A DNA stretch of 64,000 bases from Cladobotryum mycophilum (lineage: Eukaryota > Ascomycota > Sordariomycetes > Hypocreales > Hypocreaceae), in NCBI GenBank assembly GCA_036429605.1, contig CM071590.1, forward strand, positions 2,604,001-2,668,000, in the 5' to 3' direction. The notes beneath the pieces were generated by a model. The model was not told the DNA's origin. It did no database searches and was given only the letters and a program-made list of their open reading frames with translations. Below are positions 33,109 to 42,780 of the stretch, piece after piece. Positions within the stretch are counted from its first letter, which is position 1; each line of letters begins with the position of its first letter. Both the position numbers and the translations under genes were made by a program.

Positions 33109-35247
33109 ATGGATCAAGCAGATATCCCCGCGCTTCTATCTCGCCTGGCGAGTGACGAAGATGCAGCCCGTAAGATGGCCGTCTTCAAGCTCCAGACATC
33201 GATCAACGACCCATCATTCGCCGATGTCTTCATCTCGTCAGGTGGCCTTGTGGTCCTGCGTCGGCTCATCATGAACTCGGGAGGCAATACTCTGGCCTAC
33301 TCCCTGCAGAGTCTGACGAGGTTGCTCGAGGTTGATATGGGATGGGATATTTTCGAGGGACCTACATCGAGCGAGCTTGTGGAGCGAGTTGTAGAGCTGG
33401 TGGTGACGAACCCGCTGGTAAACATTCTCCGAGGAGCAATGGCCATTCTCGTAGCCCTCGTGAGCCATTCTCAGTCGAACGGACCCGAGTCCCCATTCCG
33501 AACACCAGGCACGTTTGGCTTCCGTGCGCTGAAGCCCGCAGTGGCAGTGTACCCCCAGTTTCTCGAACTTGTCGTCCAGCAGCTGCATAGTGCCGACCAT
33601 GCGCTGTGTGCCAACGCCCTCATGCTGATCAATGCACTAATTCGTGACGCCCTAACAAATACAACTGTCGCCATCTCGAACGGCAAAAACGGAGGGGAGG
33701 ATTGGCCGAGGCTCATGAAGCGCTTGCAAGATTTGGGCTTGATCAAGGCCGTCTATAAGCTGATGCAGAGCTCGGCCCTGCAGGATCTGGCACACCCGGC
33801 ACTCGAGTTTCAGGCGTTAAGCAAGGTCTTGCTGAGGAAGTGGCGGGAGGTTAGGGTAGACTTGGAACACCCGGATCACAGGCGCTCACTCAAGAGCATA
33901 CACCTATCAAGCGCCCCGGATCGGGCTACCACAAACGGCCATACTCGAGAAGGATCCGGCGATACGGCCGTAGGCAAGAAAGATGGCCGGAAACACAACC
34001 CGGAAAAGTGGAGGCGACTTGGTTTTGAGACGGAGAGCCCCGCGCCAGACTTTGACGTAGCGGGATACCTCGGCATGATGGATCTGACAGACTATGTACG
34101 GAAAAATGAGGACCGGTTCCAGAAGCTATTGATGGAGCAGGCGACAAGGCCCCTGTATGAGCGCTGCCCGGTCGCCAGGGCAAGTCTGGCTGTGACAATG
34201 ATCCTTTATGAGCATTTCGAGGTGGACAAGACCGATCTTGAGGACATGAAGAGTTACCAGGGGGGCGATGCGAAAGATTACGATAGGCTATACAGGCCGT
34301 TAATTCTCCAGTGGTCTCGCCTTCATGCAACTGGGTTGAATGGCTTTTTCCGTGTGTGGAAAGCAACGGGTGCCATGCAGGAGGATTTTGATAAGGTGGC
34401 TGAGCTGGTGCGGATCCTGATAGAACAGGTCGTGGGTCAAGCTACCCGAACAAGAGACATTCTAGAGGTGGAGGAGGATATACAAGAATTTGATGTGGCT
34501 CGTCTGCGAGAGCTGCAAATGGAGCTTCTCGAGATGTCATTCGAAGAGACCTGGGGTCAGCATCTGTACCAGGTCCGAGAAGTGCTAAAACAGGAGGCTC
34601 TCCAGTTTGTCAAGGAGCAGCGGGTCCGCTGTCTTCTTCAGGGCTCCTGGTTCAACAAGCCCTCGCGGTCAGAAACGTCTGATTCGAAAATGAATCCAGA
34701 CAAGAAGCCTTGGAGATTCGCCAAGTTGTCGCACAACCGTCGGTTTCTGCATTATGCCGACTTTCAGAACCTGATGGCCCAGGACCCAGGTCTGGACAAC
34801 TTGATGGAGAAAATAGACCTCAGCACGATTAGTTCGGTGGTGTCTAATGTCTCTGCCCCCAACGACGATGCCAAAAGTACGGCTAGTGGCGCGACTGTGC
34901 AGAACGTTGCGGGCGGCGATAAGTCGACTACCAAGATTACGATATACAGCTTTGTGAACCCCACCGAGGCAGCTTCAGGAGGTGACACCAAAGAACATCC
35001 CATTCTTACGCTGTGGCCAGTGAGTCACAGTGTGGCCTCGGAATGGCTAGATGGATTGCTTATGCTTCTTAATCAAGCGCCCATCACGGCGGAGACGAGC
35101 AAGCTGGTCAACTTGGTGAGCGACTACGGGCTGAAGATTCGGCTGTTGAACGTTAGGATGGACACAGCCTTTGAGGGCCCGCCGCCAGGGGCTGGGGTCA
35201 TACCGAGCAGAGACGGGCTAGATGAGGACTACTTTTATGAAGTCTAA
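33109..35247 (+). CDS. ELMO/CED-12 family protein (Lmo1-like), intronless
   Basis: Single exon, 712 aa. The N-terminal half is armadillo-like (LLSRLASDEDAARKMAVFKL, then GGLVVLRRLIMNSGGNTLAY). The ELMO domain is at about 325-445 (PLYERCPVARASLAVTMILY, DAKDYDRLYRPLILQWSRLH, TGLNGFFRVWKATGAMQEDF). A PH-like region lies at about 510-655 (CLLQGSWFNKP, KPWRFAKLSHNRRFLHYADF, WPVSHSVASEWLDGLLMLL). The C-terminus is proline-containing (FEGPPPGAG), the part that in animal ELMO proteins contacts the DOCK SH3 domain. The family works with DOCK-type exchange factors to activate Rac/Rho GTPases; in yeast, Lmo1-Dck1 act on Rho5. The assignment is firm at family level, and the partner in this organism is inferred. 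Confidence 0.9.
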   Translation: MDQADIPALLSRLASDEDAARKMAVFKLQTSINDPSFADVFISSGGLVVLRRLIMNSGGNTLAYSLQSLTRLLEVDMGWDIFEGPTSSELVERVVELVVTNPLVNILRGAMAILVALVSHSQSNGPESPFRTPGTFGFRALKPAVAVYPQFLELVVQQLHSADHALCANALMLINALIRDALTNTTVAISNGKNGGEDWPRLMKRLQDLGLIKAVYKLMQSSALQDLAHPALEFQALSKVLLRKWREVRVDLEHPDHRRSLKSIHLSSAPDRATTNGHTREGSGDTAVGKKDGRKHNPEKWRRLGFETESPAPDFDVAGYLGMMDLTDYVRKNEDRFQKLLMEQATRPLYERCPVARASLAVTMILYEHFEVDKTDLEDMKSYQGGDAKDYDRLYRPLILQWSRLHATGLNGFFRVWKATGAMQEDFDKVAELVRILIEQVVGQATRTRDILEVEEDIQEFDVARLRELQMELLEMSFEETWGQHLYQVREVLKQEALQFVKEQRVRCLLQGSWFNKPSRSETSDSKMNPDKKPWRFAKLSHNRRFLHYADFQNLMAQDPGLDNLMEKIDLSTISSVVSNVSAPNDDAKSTASGATVQNVAGGDKSTTKITIYSFVNPTEAASGGDTKEHPILTLWPVSHSVASEWLDGLLMLLNQAPITAETSKLVNLVSDYGLKIRLLNVRMDTAFEGPPPGAGVIPSRDGLDEDYFYEV

Positions 35248-35815
35248 AGACTTTTTTTTGTCTCTCTTTCCTTCTCTCATTCCTTTGGAGGCGGCAGAAT
35301 TCGCTCTGGCTATGCATTTTCCTTTTTACTGATGGATCATAACCGAAACCTTTCCTTTGTCCTAATGGGTGCATATTTTCCTTTCCACATAACTATATAC
35401 CCCCCGTCATTTCCGCGCAACCAAAAACGCAGGCCAGGCATAGCGAGCAGTGTATCGACCCGGTGTTGGAGATTTTTTATATTTTATATTTCTCTTTTTT
35501 TCTCCGTGTGTTTTATTTTCTTTTGTCTATTTGTGTAAACTAGCTATGCGAATGTAATCACGATAACACACATACCTGAGATTTTTTGGGGGCTCGCTGG
35601 TTGCTTTTGTTTTGTGGGTTTGCGCTGGGGAAACACAGGAATGCGGTCGTCGTACAAGAAAGTAAAATTAACTTACACCATTAATGTGTAATGGTGTGAA
35701 CATAGCAGGGTACAGGAAAGGAAGATTAAAAGCTGCAACTAGCCTAACGAGCGTCTCTTTGTTTTGTTTTTTCTTTCTTTATTCTTATGGGGATGGTATG
35801 TATCCAAAGTAGGGA

Positions 35816-35848
35816 GTGTGTGTGTGTGTGTGTCTCTCTCTGTGTGTG
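35816..35848. repeat. (GT)n-(CT)n-(GT)n compound microsatellite
   Basis: GTGTGTGTGTGTGTGT followed by TCTCTCTC and TGTGTGTG, in intergenic DNA after the ELMO gene. Confidence 0.85.
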
Positions 35849-37456
35849 TAACAACAACAAAAATGTATATGCCTGTGAATAGGGCTCTGAAACGGCCGGT
35901 ATACCATATAGAATTAAAAACTAGGAGGACTAGAAGGGGGGACAGGGTAAGAAAGGGAAAGGATTCGTATACTGGCTTGTTCTCTTCTGGGCTGTGATTT
36001 TCTCAAGGTATAAGGTCTTCGTTCGTTTGTGTCGCGTGCTTGTTATTTTGTCATTTGCTGGAACAGAGTCGTCGTTTTGGGGGACTTGGGGGGTGCTGAC
36101 GGGAAGTTGCATGATACCTCTTTTGAGGGGGAGTTGAAGAGAGATGTGGGCCAAATAGATGGTAGAAACAGGAATAGCATGTTCTGCTCCCATATATAAT
36201 AATCACAATTAAATATGACGACTAATACTACTACCATTTTCCCCTCTAAAAACTCCCTGGATTTTCCTCTTCTCAAGTCAATCAATCACTTGTCGATGTC
36301 TTGTTTTTTGGTAGCAGTGACTGTGGGCCGGATCAACGACTCGAACATGTCCTGCTGATCTCCCCCATCATCCAGTTATCTAGATTGCTCCATCATCACA
36401 TCTCACATATGCCGGAGCCAGCCAATCGCTGAGAAAAAGAAATGGGGATGCATTATGTGCATGCAAGCCGCAGTCAATATGAGGCAATTTATGTTGGGGG
36501 AGGAGAACACAGCCATGCATTGCCAGTTCAAGGCGTTCATCGTAAGCAGATGGAAGCGAGAAGTCGTTTAGAGAATTACCCTTTTTTTTCTTTCAAGGGA
36601 AACTTTGTGAGGCTCACCGCAAAGGTCTGGCCCCGATGTTAGTACGAGATGAGGAGTTCATACTAGGAAGACGTAGTGCAAGGACTAGAAAGAAAAATCT
36701 CTTGCTAAAAAGAATCATCTCAGAACCTTGGGGGTTTTTACTTGTACTACCTCCTAGTAGGGTAGGTATTAGTTCCCGGACCCTGTGGAGGGGAGTTCCC
36801 AACAATGTGTAAGAAAAAAGCAGACGGATGGATCATGGAATCATGGAGGTGTGGAGGTTGAGGGAGACACGTAGGTGACTGGATAACTGCTTGCTTGCTT
36901 GCTGCATGCCAAGGCAAGCATCCATCCCACCGTTTATGCAAGAATGGGCTGTGTGCTGAAATGCAACTTTTTTGACGCATGATTTGATGTTGACCAAGTG
37001 ATTGGATAATTGAGGGTTGTAAAACAACCAAAAAAAGGCGGAGCGCATACAGGTTATGTTATGCCAATGAGGGTGAGGTGAGAACTTGACAGAGATAGGT
37101 CTTATGGGAAGGGCGTTTATTCACGAGGACGATGACCTGTTACGTACTAGAGTAGATATCTAGGCTAGACCCTTAGCAATGCCTAGGAAATAACCTGTAA
37201 GCTGTATTCTAGAGGGGAGGACGATCCAAGAAGTCACCAAAAACACCCAAGACTCTGTTGTTCATAGTGGATGAGTGGTGCTCATTGTGGAGAAGGGAGG
37301 CTTGAAGAGGCTGCGTGCCATGTGGAGTTGGCCATGTCAGTGCTTTTTGCTGATGCGCTGTGCTCCGTATATCTCTCGGATCACGCTGGCAATGACGGAA
37401 AGTACATACATGCATGCATCTACTCGGTACTAGGCAACTCCATTTTCCAAGTTTTT

Positions 37457-37474
37457 TGTTGTTGTTGTTGTTGT
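37457..37474. repeat. (GTT)n microsatellite
   Basis: About six GTT units followed by GTCGTCGTT in intergenic DNA. Confidence 0.75.
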
Positions 37475-38016
37475 CGTCGTTGTCTTTCTTGCTCTAGGCG
37501 GTGACTTGGCCGTGCTTGTTTGGCTGCGCCTATCCTTGCATGTCTTAAGGCGACGGGCATAAAACAAGTGGGATGGATGGATGAAGGGAGAGGATATGTG
37601 CGGGATGCTATGCTTGCAAAATAGGTACCTCTTGCCTCTTCCCTTACATAGATGGATGCCCATTGATGCCACACGCCACTCACTTCTTTCCTTGTCTCTC
37701 TCCTTCTCCTCGTCTCTCTTATCTTCTTTCCTTTCCTCTTTTTTTTTCTCTTTCTGTTTCTTTCTTTCTTCCTTTCTTAACATCATTGCCAATTCCTCTC
37801 TCCCCTTTTTTCAACTTCTTCTCTCTCCCCGAAAGGGGACTGAGACCAAGTTGAACTTTTGGGACTGCAAGAGGAAAACAACACTCGCCGCGGGCTTTCC
37901 CACCTGGGCACCCATACCCACTGAGAGCTCGCTCACCATCAGCAGGCAAGCTGGTGCGTGGGAGAGCGCGGGGTTGGGACAGCACTTTAGGAGGGGGGAA
38001 AGAGAAAGGAACTTTG

Positions 38017-38211
38017 GTACGTACCTACTACTCCTCTCGATATTGGCTTCCCTCCCTTGCTTTGTGGTCCAGGTCTCCTCTCTGGTCTGGATGAACAGGG
38101 GCCTTGCATAACACAAACAACCAAACGGTGAAATCTGTTTGCTTGTTTGTTTATCTTTCACATGTGAATGAATGAGTATTGATGACTAACATTTCCCTTT
38201 TTCGTTTACAG
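38017..38211 (+). other. Candidate 5' UTR intron of PRA1 gene
   Basis: GTACGT donor at 38017, CTAAC branch point about 20 bp before the TTTACAG acceptor at 38211. It lies upstream of the PRA1 start codon in a gene-free stretch. Confidence 0.5.
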
Positions 38212-38554
38212 GGAAATTGGCTTAATTTAGCGCAACAACTCGACCTTCCCGTTCCCTAAAAAAAAAAAAAGGTTGTCTGACAATCTGGCCATTTGAGACT
38301 TTTTGGGGGCGCTCAAGGTTGCACTTCGTATAGGCAGAGGGTTTACAAGGGGGCTTGATAGCGTTATCCATTCCTGGCCACGTACTATTATTTCAACCCC
38401 TGAGGCAGTCTGCAGATCAGGAACATTTCGCCCATCACCATCTCGAGAGAGGAGAAAAAAAGTCACCTTGACTCACAATCTCGCTTACGCTTTCAACCAT
38501 TCACCAAGTCCTTTGCAAACGCAAAAAGCACACCCTCCAACACAAATCATTCTG

Positions 38555-38731
38555 GTAAGTCATTTACCCTTATTTGGACCCTTGAAGCTATCGCCATGTT
38601 TGCACGTGCTAGTGTGCAACGGAAGCATGCTTGGTCAATGCCATGATTTTGCCAATACTGCTCAGTGCTGTCTGTTGCTGCTTCATCGCATTATCTGTTT
38701 GGATTTTTAGCTGACAGGGTCTTCCTACCAG
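38555..38731 (+). other. Second candidate 5' UTR intron of PRA1 gene
   Basis: GTAAGT donor at 38555, CTGAC branch-like sequence and CTACCAG acceptor at 38731. The acceptor is less certain than for the first intron because several AGs are nearby. Confidence 0.4.
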
Positions 38732-38921
38732 ATTCCTTCGTCTACGATAATTAGATACCGTGGCATAAACAGCTCCTGCTGCCTAAACTTGCATACGTAA
38801 CTCTATACGAATCCAAACCTTCCTTCGCAACTCTGGTCTTGATCCTATATCAACTCTGGAGCTCACCTACCAACTTCTTCCGAAACACACAACATTCAAA
38901 TAAACACTCGACACTTTCACA

Positions 38922-39452
38922 ATGCCTGGCATTCAGATTCCCCTCGACGTCTTGACGTCCCGCTTCAACTTTGGAGACCGTTTCCAGGGTCTGCGCGCTG
39001 GTCCCTTGAGCGGCCGCTTCTCCAACCTGCGACCCATCTCCGAGTTCTTCGACTTCAAGCGTCTTTCCAAGCCCGCCAACTTTGGCGAGGTCCAGTCCCG
39101 TGTCAACTACAACCTGGGCCACTTCTCCAGCAACTATGCCGTTGTCTTTGTCATGCTGAGCATTTACGCTCTGCTTACCAACTGGCTGCTCATGTTTGAC
39201 ATCGTCTTTGTCATTGCTGGCATGTTCATCATTGGCCGCCTCGATGGCCGTGATCTCGAGATTGGTACTTTCCGTGCTACCACTTCTCAACTCTGGACCG
39301 GTCTTCTCGTCGTCGCAATCCCTCTTGGTCTGATTGCTTCTCCTTTCTCAACTCTCCTTTGGTTGATCGGTGCTTCTGGCGCGACCATTTTGGGTCACGC
39401 TTCGTTTATGGACAAGCCTATCGATGAGGCTTTTTCCGGGGAGGCGGTCTAG
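38922..39452 (+). CDS. PRA1 family (prenylated Rab acceptor) membrane protein
   Basis: 176 aa, no coding intron. The PRA1 core is present: LRPISEFFDFKRLSKPANF, then RVNYNLGHFSSNYAVVFVML, two hydrophobic hairpins (YALLTNWLLMFDIVFVIAGM; LLVVAIPLGLIASPFSTLLW) and a conserved last segment with GHASFMDKPIDEAFSGEAV. Family members (yeast Yip3) reside in Golgi/ER membranes and bind prenylated Rab GTPases. The stop is TAG at 39450-39452. Unusually, the same frame continues for 23 codons with protein-like sequence after this stop (see findings). Codon use is strongly C-ending, which suggests high expression. Confidence 0.93.
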   Translation: MPGIQIPLDVLTSRFNFGDRFQGLRAGPLSGRFSNLRPISEFFDFKRLSKPANFGEVQSRVNYNLGHFSSNYAVVFVMLSIYALLTNWLLMFDIVFVIAGMFIIGRLDGRDLEIGTFRATTSQLWTGLLVVAIPLGLIASPFSTLLWLIGASGATILGHASFMDKPIDEAFSGEAV

Positions 39453-39520
39453 GTGGTCGGCCGCAAGCTCCCAAATCTGCGCCCCAATGGGGAAGACCAT
39501 CGCGGCGCGGGCGGAGGAAT

Positions 39521-40660
39521 ATGAATGGGGGCGCTGCGCAATACGGGTACTGGGGTAATGATTCCAGGGTAGAAGAGGTGGAAACAGGAGAGGATGAAGG
39601 TTCGGATTCGGAGGAGATTGGATTACCGGCGCGGCGCAACAGGCACTACGCCGGTAGTTCTCTTTCCGCTTCGGCTACAGACTTGGGCGATCAGGCGGGT
39701 AGCATCGTACAACGGAGGCTTCCGTATCAAATTGTGGACGATGAAAACGAGGAGGATTTGGGTTCGACTGAAGAAGATGATGATTACAACGATTTTACGC
39801 CGGACATGGAGGAAGCTCTTGTCCAGTCGGCACTGTTGCGTATAAGCAGGGCCCAGGCAAGAGGCAGGACAGATGTCAAATTGAACCAAGACGAGATTGC
39901 CGCCTTGGAGCGCCGGAGACAGCGCATGGAAGAGGAGGAACGGAGGCAGCGCAAGAAACGCAAGGAACAGCGAGTGGCTGTGCCCCTATCGCAGTTTGAA
40001 TCGTTCACTCGCAGGACAAGAATTTCCAGGCAGGGCTCTGGCGATGAGCCCCCTGAACCCCCTGTGCATCAAACAATCCCCCCGATGGGCTACTTTCCAC
40101 CTCCAGCTGGTTCTCGCTCTGGGTCTCAGGAAGATGCTTGGCCAGTGGCACCAAACCATGACCCTTTCCAGTATCAAACAGAAGGACCTAAAGCTGCATA
40201 CCCCACTGGGGCTGCTGTTTCTGGCCCTAGACGGCATGGCTCTAGTGGATCGGGAGGATCTGCATCGTCCGATCTTTCTTATAGACCAGGTCGCTCCGCT
40301 ACTGGTTCAATCGCGGACTGGAGTCATCAAGGTTCTCGAAAGGGCAGCCCTGGCACTAGCGAGGTAGACAATGAAGAAGCAACAGAGGGAAACACGGGCA
40401 GAAGCCTCCGACGTGGAGTTCAGACCCGGGCTTCTGCAAGAAGCATTGAACATGTTGCGGCCGACATGGAGCCTGGAACTGCTGCCGCTGAACCAGGCCT
40501 CTCCCGCCAGTCTTCCAAGAAGTCAACATCGCCCAGACGCAAATCAGTGGGCGCTGGCGTTGCTACTACGACCAATGCAAGGGGTGGCGCCAGTGTACGG
40601 GGGGCTACTAGAGGAAGAGGAGGTGCTAGTGTTAGGGGGACTTTGGCGAAGAAAAAGTAG
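39521..40660 (+). CDS. Unrecognised charged, disordered protein; N-terminus probably incomplete
   Basis: 379 aa from the only in-frame AUG. I do not recognise a named family. Features in order: a short aromatic motif (QYGYWGNDSRVEEVE), an acidic segment (DDENEEDLGSTEEDDDYND), a helical, very basic block at about 110-150 (DEIAALERRRQRMEEEERRQ, then RKKRKEQRVAVPLSQFE), Ser/Pro/Gly-rich linkers and a C-terminal RG/RA repeat tail (RGATRGRGGASVRGTLAKKK). This composition suggests a nuclear or nucleic-acid-associated protein, but that is an inference. The gene starts only 68 bp after the PRA1 stop. A preceding stretch in another frame (GRKLPNLRPNGEDHRGAG) joins this frame if one G is missing near 39507-39517. 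The true start is therefore probably upstream or in a separate small exon. Confidence 0.65.
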   Translation: MNGGAAQYGYWGNDSRVEEVETGEDEGSDSEEIGLPARRNRHYAGSSLSASATDLGDQAGSIVQRRLPYQIVDDENEEDLGSTEEDDDYNDFTPDMEEALVQSALLRISRAQARGRTDVKLNQDEIAALERRRQRMEEEERRQRKKRKEQRVAVPLSQFESFTRRTRISRQGSGDEPPEPPVHQTIPPMGYFPPPAGSRSGSQEDAWPVAPNHDPFQYQTEGPKAAYPTGAAVSGPRRHGSSGSGGSASSDLSYRPGRSATGSIADWSHQGSRKGSPGTSEVDNEEATEGNTGRSLRRGVQTRASARSIEHVAADMEPGTAAAEPGLSRQSSKKSTSPRRKSVGAGVATTTNARGGASVRGATRGRGGASVRGTLAKKK

Positions 40661-41274
40661 ATGTTATGACCTGGTGGCCGTTTTTTATAGCTGGGAGTTC
40701 CGAATCTGAAGACAATAGACTTTGATTTACTAGTTGCAATAATTCTTTCTGTTTTAGGTACTATGTGATGAAACTTTTGCATGCTGTAATTGGGCATGTC
40801 TGAATATTCATGGAATCGAAAAGATGTTTAGCATCAGCCTCAGCATCATGATGCCTGTAGCCTATGGTGTTGGTGCTGCAGACCCACAGCCTCGGCTCTG
40901 TCCGGTGTTAATCCCTGTCGCACTTCTCGGGCAGGTTCCCATCTTCAGGTGTGGCGCGATTGCTTCTTCAGCTGCGTCTCATTTTCCATTGCCATCTCAT
41001 CAACAAACATTACCAGCAGCATCCAAACCAACGCCCAAACAACAGGCGCATTCTTATCATCGCAGCATTCTTCATCATTGACCATTTTTTTCAATTTTAT
41101 CAATTAATACATCCATCTTTACTCTCTAGAGCTTTTTCGCTCCGCCCGATTCTCGAAAGCTTCCCGGATAAAGATCAATAAACAACACGACGTCACCTCT
41201 CCCTCCCCTCCCGTCTGAGCCGGCTGAGCTCCCCCCCCTTTCGAGAAAAAAAGATTATCCACGCGCGCGTTGTC
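40661..41274. other. Intergenic region before PEX4-like gene
   Basis: Tandem genes. The promoter side is pyrimidine-rich with CCCTCCCCTCCCG at about 41200-41212. No gene is seen. Confidence 0.55.
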
Positions 41275-41862
41275 ATGTCTTCTAGAAGCGGAGCTAAGAG
41301 GCTTATTAAGGAGCTGGGGACATGGCGCAAGGAGCAAAAGGACGAGAAGGGGATTGAGCGCCTAGGACCGCCGAATGAAGAGGATTTGTTCCAGTGGGAG
41401 GCTGTTATTAATGGACGGGGCGTTGGGTCTGGTTATGATGGTGCGCGTTACCCCTTTACTCATTTGTTTCCTTGAGCAAATGCGATCATCATCCCGTATG
41501 GAAAAACATGCTAATGTCTGTTATTCGTTTTAACTAGGCGGCCGCTGGCTCATCAGCATCCAGATCCCCCCGAGTACCCCATCAAGCCCCCCAAGATGCG
41601 CTTCGCCACGGCCATTGTGCACCCCAACATCGCCCTCCAGGGCGGGGAGATATGCCTCGACCTGCTCAAGGACGCGTGGACTCCCGCCTACAGCGTGCTT
41701 GAGTGCGTGCGCGCCGTGCGCATGCTGTTGAGCTGCCCCGAGACGGACAGCCCGCTCAACGTGGATGTGGCAGCGCTGCTGAGGCAGGGGGACGTGGTGG
41801 GCACGAGGAAGCTGGTGGAGTATTGGTGTTCGGACCCGGATGGGAGGTATGATGGGGAATGA
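41275..41862 (+). CDS. PEX4: Ubiquitin-conjugating enzyme E2, peroxin-4 type, one 1-bp frame break
   Basis: Exons 41275-41440 and 41538-41862 with a 97-bp intron. The UBC fold is clear: KRLIKELGTWRKEQKDEKGI, then GGRWLISIQIPP, IVHPNIALQGGEICLDLL with the HPN motif and the active-site Cys, then DAWTPAYSVLECVRAVRMLL and SPLNVDVAALLRQGD. The spacing and the C-terminus (VEYWCSDPDGRYDGE) fit Pex4, which mono-ubiquitinates the import receptor Pex5 at the peroxisome with Pex22. The frame breaks at the C run 41566-41571. An extra C rejoins IPPEYPIKPPKMRF, the expected E2 beta-strand, and gives 163 aa. Pex4 is preferred over a generic Ubc4/5 because of the long C-terminal extension. Confidence 0.82.
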
Positions 41863-42780
41863 GGAGGGAGACGAAAAGAGAAGGAAGTTCCTCTGGCCCT
41901 TTTTTTGGATTATGGGAGAGGAGGAGGTTGTGTGTTTGCGGAGTATGGGAAATGGGGTGAAAAATACGGAACGAAACGACCTTTTTTTCTTTTTGGATGA
42001 CTTATAATTTCTTCGCGAACAAAGTATGATTCTGGTATAATTAGTTGGATTAGTTGGGTCAGATTGTCCTCTCAAAGATTGGATTCTTGGGATATCACAC
42101 ATTGAATACCATACATCAAGATTGTGTGTATTACTGCAACGGGTTCCAGGGAAAAGCTTGTGTCTTCGCCTATTGATTTGTCTATTCCAATCCAAACACA
42201 CGTTGTGTTCTCCCCACCGCACTCCCAACATAAGATGCCTCTCTTTACAATACATGAAAACGTGACCAAAAAGAAAATATGATAAAAAACATGGACATAT
42301 CTCAAACGAAGGGGGAGTTGCACTCGTTCTCTAGATAGTTGGTTTTTCTTCTTCTTTGAACGAGGAACCTTCCGCTCCCTTATCCCATTTCTTTTGTAAT
42401 GGCCATACTAAATTGGACCTCAAACCAGGGATGAAAGATCCCCTCTCCTTTGAATTGAAGCCGCCCTTTTTTTAATAAGTTGTGCCGGGCAGCAACAATG
42501 TTATGATAAAATGCCATGCAGAAAAAACGCCGCGCCCACGCCTCCCTGCCCTGCCCTCCCAAAATCCGACACCCCCGACTTGTTTTGGATTCGATTTCAA
42601 AAGTGTCGTCAAAAGAACGTGGAGCACGTCAATAAAGTAATGTGCTGCGTTTTCCTTCGAGCTCAAAAAATGTAATCGAGGCACAGCTCAAGAACCGTTT
42701 TTTTGTTTTGGCATGATAGTCGTGACAATTAAAAAGGGACGGTGGTCAGCCCCCGTGAGTGAAAGGTTGTAAACGGGGTT
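41863..42780. other. Convergent intergenic region
   Basis: 3' flanks of the E2 gene (+) and the MNN9-like gene (-). Several T- and A-rich runs. No gene is seen. Confidence 0.55.

Larger units (their letters stand above)
35248..38921. other. 3.7-kb intergenic region and leader of the PRA1 gene
   Basis: No supported coding gene lies here. It contains a (GT)n/(CT)n tract (35816-35848), a TAGG/TACC repeat at about 36749-36772, GCTT repeats at about 36889-36902, a GTT microsatellite (37457-37474) and a long CT-rich strand (about 37680-37830). Two candidate 5' UTR introns of the PRA1 gene lie at its right end, so the transcript probably starts well upstream of 38017. Confidence 0.55.

Noticed and set aside
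37430..37792. Lys/Glu-rich minus-strand open frame
   Set aside because: It is the complement of a CT-rich tract; low-complexity composition alone keeps it open.
41530..42255. 241-codon minus-strand open frame
   Set aside because: It overlaps the second exon of the PEX4-like gene and its 3' flank and has no coherent protein features.
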